A DNA stretch of 64,000 nt from Sinotaia quadrata (taxonomy: Eukaryota; Mollusca; Gastropoda; Architaenioglossa; Viviparidae), in assembly GCA_028829895.1 (NCBI GenBank), contig CM054177.1, forward strand, positions 82,318,663 through 82,382,662, read 5' to 3'. The first letter of the stretch is position 1; each line of letters starts with the position of its first letter. Positions 21,761-33,019 of the stretch are shown here, piece by piece. A program made the position numbers and the translations under genes. The notes under the pieces are model-generated. The model saw only the letters and a program-made list of their open reading frames with translations, did no database searches and was not told where the DNA came from.

Positions 21761-22405
21761 GAGAGAGAGAGATATATGTGGACTGAAAATTAATGAAACT
21801 AACTATTCATCAGCGACACTAATTCTTATTATTTTCCATAGCCCACCCACAATACTTCGGCGTTAGTACTTTTACACGTACATACTATTGCTCTTCCCCA
21901 AGCCCCCGGAGCGAACATGTAATAATGCAACAGAAACGTGAAATAGGATTATGACTATAAGAGAGAGAAAATAAATAAAGAAAAAAATCCATAGTCGTAT
22001 TTCAAGGTCGGGTCGGACTAGATCCATTTCTCAAAGTGGGGGTGTTTAGATGGATGCACTCCAATTGTGTCTTTGTTCGGCCATGCGATTCCTAAACCAC
22101 GCCCTCCCTGCATGCATAATAGCACGCGCCCTGTCAACAATGGCCGACCCTTCTGTCGCGTGAGGGTTCGCTTCTGTGGGAACCGGCGGCTTACATTTTC
22201 TGCCGGCAACGCCAAAACATCTCGTGCGTAGAGGGCGTAGATTGGATGAAAACAACGGCAACCAGCTTCCATTTCAACATCATACATTTTTCAAGTGTTT
22301 CCTAATTTTAGGAATGTAATTCAAACGATTAGTCCTCTGCAACGTAACCAGAAATTGAGAGGCTATTTCGTGGTGATCAGGAGTATCGATTTCCCCCCTC
22401 CCCCT
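21761..22405. other. GC-richer unique block, no gene assigned
   Basis: The 22060-22260 part is CpG-containing and clearly richer in GC than neighbouring DNA. It shows overlapping minus-strand open frames (22018-22287) without recognisable domains. It could be a promoter or CpG-retaining element; it is unsupported as a gene. Confidence 0.3.
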
Positions 22406-22412
22406 TCTTTTA

Positions 22413-22436
22413 CGTTTTTTTTTTTTTTTTTTTTTT
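22413..22436. repeat. Poly-T tract
   Basis: An almost uninterrupted run of about 23 T residues after a C-rich stretch. The polarity is that of a poly(A) tail on the minus strand, but no retrocopy was identified upstream of it. Confidence 0.85.
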
Positions 22437-23700
22437 GCTGTTAACCGCGCGCCTGGACTACCGTGCGGGCGTCAAAGGTTTGGAATACTGTTCTCCAGGA
22501 CTATCGGTAATGGGTGCAACAACTCAGCCGCGAAGGTTTGCAATTTTCTTTTTCTTTTTATTAATTAGACAGTTTATATTTTATTAATACACAAATGATT
22601 CACGTTTCTCTTGGAATATCCGTATTCGGATTGGTATTTAGTTTCTCTCTTTAGCTTTAGTTTGTAGTCAAACATGACATTTCAGCTGTTGCCCATTACA
22701 CTGTTTAGCCGATGACGTAATACACATCAGGCAAAATTCGGTACTGTATTTTTTAATCACTGCGGCCGAACTGCACTGAATAACCTATTCAGCGTCTGAA
22801 ATTTGACGGCTGCGTTCAGTTTTAGACAGCGGAGAGTGCAAATGGAATCTGCAGCAGTGATGTTTTGAAAGGGATACTTGTTTGAACGTACACCGACACT
22901 GATTCCATTAACCACTGGAGTCCTTTCAGATGCAAAATAGCGAAAGTGACCGGGGTGCTGGCTTAACAGGACCATGTTGCATTTCATGGGCCAAAGATTG
23001 TTTACAGAAGCACTAAGGACACTGGACACTGGACACTGAAGGCGACTGCGAATCAGTCCCGACTTAAAAGCTATCGCGGTTTCATTGAACACAGTTTTGT
23101 GCCGTTGAAAGGGCCGGAATTCACGTGGCCGCTGTTTTTAAATGAAACAGTTACACACTTATATAGGCTGTACTGATGGGAATTTCCTAGTTTATCAGTC
23201 CTAAAGTTAGTTTTAAACAACGCAATGGTTCAGTTAAGACCGACACTTATTCAATGAACTGAATCACTTGAATGTGTCTTTTGTTTCTCTAGTGCAGCTG
23301 TGTGAAGTCTTGTTGGATTAGTTCAAAGTTTAGATCACTGATAATTAAATTTATTTCACCGAAACTTCCGTATGCAATTGCAGTGCTATATAACTAAGGC
23401 GTGGTTTTACTCTTGAATTAATTAGGCCCATAACTAATATAGAATTTACATTTGCATAATTAGTTAGACACGATTTGTTGTATACTTAACGTGCGATATA
23501 CCCAATAGCAATAGGATTTTCCGTTCCATATTTAGTGTACTCCGATATATAGAAAATGACGTCATATGAGTTTTCAGCGCGTCCGATGCTCGGATTGTGC
23601 TTTTTGTACCTTTCGCATTGAAGATCACACTGCTCTTCCATTAGCTGCGTGTTGTAAAAAGACACCACTAACCAAACATTATAGAATATAATAATGCCAC
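22437..23700. other. No confident gene
   Basis: Unique sequence. The minus-strand frame at 22757-23092 is open for 112 codons but starts with GTG and has no recognised similarity or splice signals that I can defend. Confidence 0.3.
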
Positions 23701-23711
23701 CACTAAGGCAT

Positions 23712-24110
23712 CATAAGTCTACTATTTATTACACAAAACTGAAGGTTAAATTTCCAGTCCTAATACACTACAATCTGCTATTTATTACACAAAACTGAAG
23801 GTTAAATTTCCAGTCCTAATACACTACAATCTGCTATTTATTATACAAAACTGAAGGTAAATTTCCATTACTAAAACTAACGCAATCTACTATTTATTGT
23901 AATTTCCATTACTAAAACTAACGCAATCTACTATTTATTGTAATTTCCATTACTAATACAGTTCAATCTGCTATTTACTACACAAAACTGAAGGTAAAAA
24001 TTCCACTTCTAATACACTACCATTTATTACGCAAAACCAAAGGTAACATTTCTAATTCTAAAACATTACAATCTACTGTTTATTAACTATTTTTTAAGGT
24101 AAAATTTCCA
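23712..24110. repeat. 56-bp minisatellite
   Basis: About seven copies of a unit containing CTATTTATTACACAAAACTG and AAATTTCCAGTCCTAATACA. The first two copies are nearly identical; later copies carry deletions. Confidence 0.9.
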
Positions 24111-24191
24111 AACTCGTAAATCCTGTAGTATACAGCTTAGACAAGTACATCTAATACTATACGGTTAACACACATCAATATAATGCTCTAC

Positions 24192-24328
24192 AGCTACGAC
24201 ACGTAAATCTGACACAAATTGAGACACGTAAATCTGACACAAGTTGAGACACGTAAATCTGACACAAGCTGAGACATGTAAATCTGACACAAGTTGAGAC
24301 ACGTAAATCTGACACAAGTTGATACATG
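24192..24328. repeat. 25-bp minisatellite
   Basis: Five copies of GACACGTAAATCTGACACAA plus GTTGA, with single-base variants. It creates the minus-strand ORF at 24165-24383. Confidence 0.95.
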
Positions 24329-24395
24329 CTATGCAATTAAGATTAGAAAGTGAACGTATTATCTTATAATTTCTTAACTTCATAATTTGGCCGAT

Positions 24396-24776
24396 TATAG
24401 ATAAAATAATTTATTATTGAAAACTTTAAAGAAAATGACTTAGATACTTCGAGTCATATTATAGATAAAATAATTTATTATTGAAAACTTTAAAGAAAAT
24501 GACTTAGATACTTCGAGTCATATTATAGATAAAATAATTTATTATTGAAAACTTTAAAGAAAATGACTTAGATACTTCGAGTCATATTATAGATAAAATA
24601 ATTTATTATTGAAAACTTTAAAGAAAATGACCTAGATACTTCAAGTCATATTATAGATAAAATAATTTATTATTGAAAACTTTAAAGAAAATGACTTAGA
24701 TACTTCAAGTCATATTTTAGATAAAATAATTTATTATTGAAAACTTTAAAGAAAATTACTTAGATACTTCAAGTCC
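24396..24776. repeat. 64-bp minisatellite
   Basis: Six copies of a 64-bp unit (TATTATAGATAAAATAATTT, ATTATTGAAAACTTTAAAGA, AAATGACTTAGATACTTCGA, GTCA). Copies differ at only one to three sites. Confidence 0.95.
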
Positions 24777-25435
24777 GATTATGTGTTCCAATAATGATAT
24801 TCACGAGGTTGAATGGACTTTCGCTATTTTTCTAAAGGTCCATGATTATTAACTTTCAGAATGATAATCATTAATGTTCAGAATGAAGTCCTTATATCAG
24901 AGTTTAATTATTTTTTAGATAAACAATAAGGTCTATGTGTATGTGTGTGTATAGTACGTGTGCATTCTTGTGTGTACGAGGGAGAAATAGGGAACGGGAA
25001 TTATGTCAGTTTGCTATAGATTTCTGAACCATAGAGTTTCGTGAGAGATTGTGATTTAATAAAAATAAACATCATAGATTATAGTACTTTTTATAGCAAG
25101 AGAATACCTGAAACCTAAGAATGATGTTAAGGGTACTTCCAGTATCAAAAGGTTGAATAAGGTTGTCCTATACAAGCAGTTGCACGTCTTATTTCATATG
25201 GGAATATCACACATACACATAAACACACAAACACACGTATTTATATATAAACACACTAACGCACAAACACAACAATGCATGAACATATAGAGAACGCATA
25301 GTGCACACACATACTCATCCTTATGATAAAGTTCAATCCGCGGACTGACTACTTGACCAAAAACTTTTTTGTGTGAATGTATTCTACTTCCATTTACGTT
25401 AAATTTAGATTAATGGTTCCTCTTCCTGCATTCCC
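24777..25435. other. No gene; CA/TA-rich patches
   Basis: Mostly unique, with short CACA/ACAC tracts between 25205 and 25315. Confidence 0.4.
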
Positions 25436-25500
25436 ATTATCATCATCATCGTCGTCGTCATCACCATCATCATCATTGTCGTCATCCTTTTCTTCATCAG
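25436..25500. repeat. (CAT/CGT)n triplet tract
   Basis: Same triplet composition as the tract at 13163-13325. Confidence 0.9.
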
Positions 25501-25504
25501 TTAG

Positions 25505-25812
25505 TCACTTGTATTTCTGTCATCATACTTGACAAGTCTTTTTGCATTCTTTTTATCATATATGATCAGTCTTCTTACATTCCTGTTATCATATTTGATC
25601 AGTCTTCTTGCATTCCTGTTATCATATTTGATCAGTCTTCTTGCATTCCTGTCATCATATTTGATCAGTCTTCTTGCATTCCTGTCATCATATTTGATCA
25701 GTATGCTTGCATTCTTGTCATCATATTTGATCAGTATGCTTGCATTCCTATCATCATATTTGATCAATCTTCTGGCATTCATGTCACCCTATTTGATCAA
25801 TCTTTTGATTTG
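25505..25812. repeat. 33-bp minisatellite
   Basis: About nine copies of CTTGCATTCCTGTCATCATA plus TTTGATCAGTCTT. Because 33 is a multiple of three, both strands read as long 11-residue repeat ORFs (25501-25939); these are not regarded as genes. Confidence 0.93.
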
Positions 25813-26625
25813 GTCTCTGGACCTGTCTGTGGATGCTGTCTGTGAACCTGTCAACAATACTTTTCATCTGCACAATGAACGAATGTTGCAAACGCACGCA
25901 CCATCATCGTCAGCATCATCGCCGCCGTCGTCATTTTAATCACTTAATTTTCGCGGAATTGTTTTTCTTGCCCTGGCTTTCACAAAATTCACCTCGAGGT
26001 CTGATCTTTGGCAGGAGGTGTGAGTACATTCATTTGATCTCGTGACGTTTCTCGCATTTGGACCCATAGCGCTTTGCGGTTGGCTTTCCGCTTCCGTCTA
26101 TTGCTTGGACGGGGTTAGAAACCGCTTAAAAATAATGACCAGGTGTGTCCTGCTTCTGAAACTGGCCTCACGTCTTACTACCACTTGCAAGACTCTGAAG
26201 CGAAGAAAGATAGGACAGCCATAGAGCTTAAAGGGAAGCTTTGCGATAAAGCAGTTACAACTGTCGTAATTATAACTGCCATGACAATTGGGTAGTTTAT
26301 CTGAGGCATAGCTCGGAGCAGTAGAATACTCATGACACTTATAATATATTAAGAGCAATGTTCGACAGAGCAGTTTTGACTGTCATAGCACAATAAATGC
26401 AACTGATGAAAATAGTCCAAGGGACACTCTCTTTAGCTCTGATCGAAACAACAAGCTAAGGGAAGTAATAGGGAGCATTCCTTCTTTCAAGGAAGAGAAT
26501 TTTTGAGCACTCTTAGTTACTAGGAAGAATCTAAACTTTTCTGGTCATTGTCTCTGATCTGCACTTGACCCTCAAAGCTTAAATCCGATTCATATCATCA
26601 GGACTCAAGAGCACTAGTGAACACA
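25813..26625. other. No gene seen
   Basis: Unique sequence, moderately GC-rich around 25900-26230. Short open frames on both strands have no recognisable product. Confidence 0.35.
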
Positions 26626-26635
26626 TGGTATTTTA

Positions 26636-26960
26636 AGCAGACTGATAACCGTAACCAGCATGCAACAGCACAGTTCACGGCTAACTGATAAATATAACGA
26701 GCATACAACAGCACAGTTCAGGACTAACTGATAAATATAACGAGCATACAACAGCACAGTCCAGGGCTAACTGATAGCCGTAACGAGCATACAACAGCAC
26801 AGTTCAAGGTAGAATGATAAAAATCGTAGCCACCATACGATAGTACACTTCATTACATACTGATAAACATAGCCAGCATTATTATAACACGTTTCATTGC
26901 AGATTTATAAACGTAGCCAACAGCACACTTCACGCAGCACTAATAACTCTAATGAGAACT
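26636..26960. repeat. 43-bp minisatellite
   Basis: About seven units containing CTGATAAATATAACGAGCAT and ACAACAGCACAGTTCA; the three middle units are most alike. Confidence 0.9.
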
Positions 26961-27214
26961 TTTATTTTTAACCGTCCAGTGTAAACATACAAATATCAGG
27001 GAGATTTTAAAAATCATCGTGACTTCACAACATTATTGAGGTCAGAGAATCAATAGTGCGTCGACTGCCCTTTGTCAATGATCTCATCAAATAGAGACAC
27101 GCCCACTGCCCTAGTCGTGTGAAATGCACATATTAAACAAGCGCTGGTGTAAAAAAACTGTAAAACAATGACAGCCCAGTAAAACTGTGTATTTCAGTGA
27201 GATGTAATCACTTG

Positions 27215-27560
27215 CACACTGCCAGGATTGCAGTGCATGTTGTGAAACAAAATTGCATGTCGTGAGACAAAAGTACACGACACATTGTATGTCGTGAGAA
27301 AAAAGTATATGGCATATTGCATGTCATGAAACAAAAGTACCTGACACATTGCATGTCGTGAGACAAAAGTACCTGACACATTGTATGCCATGAGACAAAA
27401 GTACATGACACATAATACGGCATGAGAAAAAAGTATATGACACATTGCATGTCATGAGACATAAGAACAAGACATTGCATGTCGTGAGAAAAACTACATG
27501 ACACATTGCATGTAGTGAGACAAAAATTACATGACACATATTTTGTATAAAAATGGAACG
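27215..27560. repeat. 32-bp minisatellite
   Basis: About eleven units of CACATTGCATGTCGTGAGAC plus AAAAGTACCTGA with indels. It generates three overlapping minus-strand ORFs (27194-27621). Confidence 0.92.
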
Positions 27561-27639
27561 GGTCAGTTGAGACATGTGGCATATAGAAGTGGTGCAGGTT
27601 AGTTACATGTAACAACGTCACATGATCCTATTATAGCAG

Positions 27640-27925
27640 TGGTGTGTGTCAGTGAGACACAAACACATATCACGTGTTAGTATAATTCATATCACATGTC
27701 ATTATGACGGTTATGCTTGTCAGTGAGACACAAGCACTTATCACATGATCGTAGAGCAGTGCTTGTCAGTGAGACACAAACACTTATCACATGATCGTAG
27801 AGCAGTGCTTGTCAGTGAGACACAAACACTTATCAAATGATCGTAGAGCAGTGCTTGTCAGTGAGACACAAACACTTATCACATGATCGTAGAGCAGTGC
27901 TTGTCAGTGAGAACCAAACACACGA
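27640..27925. repeat. 46-bp minisatellite
   Basis: Six units containing GTCAGTGAGACACAAACACT and TATCACATGATCGTAGAGCA. The four units from about 27740 are almost identical. Confidence 0.93.
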
Positions 27926-28436
27926 CACTTTAGAAGCGTTTTTCAATGACCAGGCATAAACTCATGTGGACATAAGACTACCGACAGCATAACCTTGCTT
28001 AGAAATAGAACTTACATGTCTAGAGATATTTGCTCCAGAAACATAAGATTGCTGTCTATCACTACAAATACTTCTTACAAATATGTGGCACATATCATGT
28101 GTGTCAGAAGCCCAATCACATTTCACACCCATGGTATTGCCGATATATAAGCAAATACTTGAACAAGCGTCAATATATCAACGAAAGGCACTGTAAAGAC
28201 TCTTTACGGTTTATACACATATAATTGTGCTAGTCCTCTAGAAACATTCGCACTTCTCTACGCTAATGGATTAATCACACATAAATAAATATATGTAGGT
28301 AGTGGACAAGAAATATGCTCTTCATAAATATATGTTGTTATCAATCATATATCATTGATGTCAGTGAACTATTCATCAAGAAACATTGGTTATCTATATT
28401 CCCATTTCTCTGGTGTCATTGAACTTTTCATAAAGA
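27926..28436. other. No gene seen
   Basis: Unique AT-rich sequence. At 28345-28440 there is a weak duplication around CATTGATGTCAGTGAACT and TGGTGTCATTGAACTTTTCA. Confidence 0.4.
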
Positions 28437-28728
28437 AATATCTACACCACTAATGATTGTAGTATCTCTACCACTAATGATTGTAATATCTACACCACTA
28501 ATGATTGTAATATCTACACCACTAATGATTGTAGTATCTATACCACTAATGATTGTAATATCTACACCACTAATGATTGTAGTATCTATACCACTAATGA
28601 TTGTAATATCTACACCACTAATGATTGTAGTATCTATACCACTAATGACTGTATTATCTACACCACTAATGACTGTATTATCTACACCACTAAAGATTGT
28701 AATATCTACACCACTAATGACTGTAGAC
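28437..28728. repeat. 24-bp minisatellite
   Basis: Twelve units of ATCTACACCACTAATGATTG plus TAAT/TAGT. Units alternate ATCTACACC and ATCTATACC forms, hinting at a 48-bp higher-order unit in the middle. It gives repeat ORFs on both strands. Confidence 0.95.
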
Positions 28729-28837
28729 AAGTCACAAAGACATATAACTGGCACTACTAGTTGACGTCATAATGTGATATAAATATTACGTAAATCAGTC
28801 CTATGGAGGCTATATACAACATGGAGACATACACACA

Positions 28838-28892
28838 ATTAAAGGACCATCTGAAAGACATACAATTAAAGGACCATCTGAAAGACATACAC
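28838..28892. repeat. Short tandem duplication of about 27 bp
   Basis: AAAGGACCATCTGAAAGACA is repeated twice, followed by TACACACAAGG. Confidence 0.85.
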
Positions 28893-30330
28893 ACAAGGAA
28901 CCCTTTCAGAGATATATAAGCACCATAGATGTCAAAGAACCATCTTAGTGATGTTATCATGAGACAGATCCCTTGTTATTAATTTATATTACCTACACCA
29001 CAAATACCAATATATATACATGCACGCGCATACATATATATTTACACACATGCATACACAAACACGCACTCACGGACACACGCATGATAACATCTGTAAG
29101 AAATACACACACCATCGGATGTGTATCTGGGACATATACACAAACATCGTTCACACACACCACTCATACAGAGAGAGCAAACAACCTCTGACAGAGATTT
29201 GTCTACATCTCCAGGCTTACGGTCACAAGACCAGGTTATGGCGCAAAGTTGAAGCATTATCCGTGAGCAACGCAGAACTAAGTACACTGAACTTAGGATT
29301 ATAGATTTATCTCGGATTCTGACAGTCAGGTGGGGCAGACGAGTTTGCTGAAACAATATGAAAAGTGTCTCTTCCGGTATTAAAATCTCTGTCTGTCCGT
29401 CCGTCCGTCCGTCCATCTATCTATCTATCTATCTATCTATCTGTCTGTCTGTCTCTCTGTCTGTCTATGTGCTAAGCCGTGGCTTGAGAAACTGGAAAGC
29501 AACATTCTTTTTATTTTTTATTATCAGTAGAATTAAATGTCAGATGCTGTGCATTTTCCCCATTCATGTTGCCCTTTGTGGCCTTCACGGAATACGTCAT
29601 CATATTTGTGTCTGTGGTGCAGACTGTCGAGGGTGTCAGGGTGTAGTAGCTAGCTGCTGGTAGTGATGATGGTGGGAGACAGGGAGTGGTGGTCAAAGTG
29701 AAGACAGCACACTCTCAACTGTAAATAAACAGACTACAAAATGACGTCACAGCGGCGTTAGGCTACAGTGATACGGTGTTAGACTTTAGATTACTGGCAA
29801 ACCGCCAACTTTTTATACCTAGTATTTACATGTTCGGGCTAAAAGTTAACTCTTGCACGTTTAACAGGAATAATCAACGTCCATTTTGTTTTTGAAATTT
29901 GTTTTTAAAATAAAAGAAAAAGGAGAGAGGAATAAAAATAAATGAGGGTGTTTGTGTGTGTGTGGGGGGGATCCTAGGCCGGTTAGTAGAAGGATGCGAG
30001 AATCTATTCCAGCAAAAGGAATGAATGAGGGCAGTTTGTGAACACGTGACTGGGTGACTCAGTTATTGAATGAGCGAGTGAGTATGGATTTTTTTCCCCT
30101 TTTGGTTCAGGCCTGTTCTGCGGTACCGTTCTGTTGATTGCAGAGTCGATGTAAATTTGATTGAGTAGTGCGGCAGGTCCGTATTGGCCTCAGCTGCTAC
30201 CACCCACCGCATGCTATGGGGTTGAGTTCCAGTGGCATTTAACTTGCTAAAGAAACTGTAGCGCTAATTATGGTTGCCAGGTAGTTAATGGTCATTTTGC
30301 ATAAACTTTTCCCTCTGGAGTTGTCTAATA
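28893..30330. other. No gene; CA-rich and tetranucleotide tracts
   Basis: CA/TACA-rich from 28990 to 29170. A (GTCC)n(ATCT)n(GTCT)n tract lies at about 29391-29465. The rest is unique, with a G-run at 29963-29970 and nothing coding. Confidence 0.5.
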
Positions 30331-30334
30331 TAAA

Positions 30335-30510
30335 CACCCTACGCGCATACACACAAACACACACTAATGCACGCACACACACACTAACACGCACACACAT
30401 TAACATACGAGCATACCGAACACACAAACGCATAAACTCACATACAAACACTCAGACATTCACACAAACTATCTCACAAAAACACACACACACACACATA
30501 CACACGCATG
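30335..30510. repeat. CA-rich tract
   Basis: Interrupted (CA)n with CACG and CATA variants. Confidence 0.85.
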
Positions 30511-30989
30511 CGCGGGCGAGCACTGAGGTGCGAAACTCTTTACACTGCACTGCAAATGCATTGTCCATTGTCTTGCCAGCAAAGAACTTGTGACATTTTT
30601 CACTCCCACAAAAATTTAGATCGTGTTTGTAGATTTTATATATGCATGTGTGAATTTTGCAAATGTTTGTGTATATATGCAGTATCATTGTTAGTTTCTT
30701 TCCTCTCAGTGAATATATGCACACCTGCACACACACATACACGCACACCCCAATATAAGAAATTCAGATATAAGACATGAAGTACTCTACACCATACCTA
30801 CAGTAATATAGTTTCAAACAAACGTACTTTATATGTGTATTTTATGCTGCATATGTATGTGTGTATATTTTATTGTGTATTTATGCTGCATATGTATGTG
30901 GGTATATTTTACTCTTTGACTGTATATGGGTGTAAAGACTCTATGAGTATGTTGTGTGTACATTCATCAATGAAATTAAATTATATACG

Positions 30990-31300
30990 CATGATATGCA
31001 GTCTGTATAAGTAAAATGCATGCATTTGACCTGCAATCTATATAATTAAAGTAAATCCATGCGACTTGAAGTCGGCAGGATTAAAGTTTATACATATGAC
31101 ATGCAGTCTGTATGATTAAAAATACATACAGCTGCATAATTAAAGTACATATATATGACATGAAGTCTATGTAATTAAAGTACATGCCTATGAAATACAG
31201 TATGTATAATTAAAGTAATTGCATTTAGACACGCGGTCTTTATTAGAGTAGGTACATTTGATTGACACGCAGTCTGTATTTATTAAATGCATACACTTAG
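30990..31300. repeat. Degenerate minisatellite of about 38 bp
   Basis: About eight diverged units containing TATAATTAAAGTACATATAT and GACATGCAGTCTG. Preceded by a duplicated block (TTTATGCTGCATATGTATGT at about 30841 and 30882). Confidence 0.85.
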
Positions 31301-31339
31301 ATATACAGTTTGCATTTTTTTTTTTGTGTTCAGGGGCGT

Positions 31340-31673
31340 GTGTTTATAATGTGTGTTCATACGTATGTATTTATGTGTGTTTATGTGTATATTGTGTCGT
31401 ATGTCACTGTATATGTATGTTGCGTGATGTGTATGTATATGTATATTGTGTGATGTGTATGTATATGTATATATGTATGTTATGTGATGTGTATATATGT
31501 ATGTTGTATGATGTGTATGTATGTGTATATATGTATGTTGTGTGATGTGTATGTATGTGTATATGTGTATATTGTGTGATGTGTATGTATGTTTATATGT
31601 GGATGCAGTCAGTATATGCGCAGGCCATGTATTTTATATGCATATGTGTCTGTTGTGAATTGTTATTTTGTCT

Positions 31674-31728
<55 letters not shown>

Positions 31729-31735
31729 ATGTGCG
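31340..31735. repeat. (TG/TATG)n-rich tract
   Basis: Runs of GTGTATGTATATGTATATTG-like sequence, then about 27 GT units (31676-31728). The reading frames here (31258-31907) are repeat artefacts. Confidence 0.9.
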
Positions 31736-32029
31736 CTATGTACATGTTTATGTTGTCTGGTATGTTGTGTTTTTGAATGTGTATTTGGTGAGTAAATGCA
31801 TGAGTGTGATTTTATGTGTAATGTTTCATATGTATGGTTTTTGTGTATACGTGTATGTCTATGTAGTCTGTACATTATATACATGCGTCAGTAATGTTTT
31901 TGTATAAGTGCACATATGTGTGAGAACATTTATGTCTGTTGTTTTGTATGGAGCAATTTTTCAGTTGTTTTAATAAAAGGGAAGGGACATTTCCAGCTTA
32001 TACCGATTTTGTACAAGATGTTTGCATGA

Positions 32030-32386
32030 GTGAATTTGTGTATATATATATATATTACTTGTTTATGAGTTTGTGTATATATGTATATATGTTGGTGTTT
32101 TGTTTGTGAGAGTGTGTGTGTACATACATATATATTGCTTGTATATGAGTAGGTTCATGTGTACATAGGTATTGAATGCTTGTATGTGAATTTGTTTAAG
32201 TGTGTATATGTATGTATTACTTGAATATGAGTTTGTGTGTTTATGTATGTATTGCTTGAATATGAGTTTGTGTGTGTATGTATGTATTACCTGTATATAC
32301 GTTTGTTTGTGTGTAATTTATGGCTTATATATAAGTTTGTTTGTATATATATATATAATTATTGATTGTATGTAAGTTTGTGTATG

Positions 32387-32423
<37 letters not shown>

Positions 32424-32425
32424 TG
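32030..32425. repeat. TATG/GTGT-rich degenerate repeat
   Basis: Repeated GAATATGAGTTTGTGTGT with TATGTATGTATTACTTG spacing of roughly 45-50 bp, ending in a (GT)n run at 32391-32417. Confidence 0.8.
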
Positions 32426-32524
32426 AGTGTTTGTGTTTTGTTTTTATGCGTGCATATGTGAATATTTATGCTGTATGTGCATGTGTGCATATTTGTTTTG
32501 TGTATTTGTGCTGCATGTGTTTGT

Positions 32525-32800
32525 GTGTATATTTGACTGTTTGTGTCTTTATTCTGCTTGTTTATGTGTGTATATTTGACTGTTTGTGTCTTTATTCTGC
32601 TTGTTTATGTGTGTATATTTGACTCTTTGTCTTTATTCTGCTTGTTTATGTGTGTATATTTGACTGTTTGTGTCTTTATTCTGCTTGTTTATGTGTGTAT
32701 ATTTGACTGTTTGTGTCTTTATTCTGCTTGTTTATGTGTGTATATTTGACTGTTTGTGTCTTTATTCTGCTTGTTTATGTGTGTATATTTGACTGCATTT
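32525..32800. repeat. 43-bp minisatellite
   Basis: About six copies of TATTTGACTGTTTGTGTCTT, then TATTCTGCTTGTTTATGTGT, then GTA. One copy carries a small deletion. The flanking 32795-33000 contains partial copies of blocks also present at 30841-30960 (CTCTTTGACTG.ATATGGGTG, GTAAAGACTCTATGAGTATG), so two separate loci share sequence. Confidence 0.93.
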
Positions 32801-33019
32801 TATGCTGCATATGTATGTGTGCATATTTTACTCTTTGACTGAATATGGGTGTAAAGACTCTATGAGTATGAGTTTGCATATGTATTTGTATTTATATGAG
32901 TGTAAATTTATAAAGGATTCTATATTTATATGTGTTCTATGTGTATTTATATGAGTGTAAATGTACAAAGGATTCTGTATTTATATGTGTTTTTATGTGT
33001 ATTTATAAGTGTGCAAGTG

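Noticed and set aside
22757..23092. 111-codon minus-strand ORF
   Set aside because: It begins with GTG, has no recognised similarity and no defensible splice context; kept only as a note.
25501..25939. Repeat-peptide ORFs on both strands
   Set aside because: The unit is 33 bp, so frames stay open by arithmetic; there is no start, splice or domain support.
28428..28764. ORFs of 103-108 codons on both strands
   Set aside because: 24-bp minisatellite artefact.
30210..30240. tRNA-like B box (GGGTTGAGTTCCAG)
   Set aside because: No matching A box or cloverleaf could be found around it.
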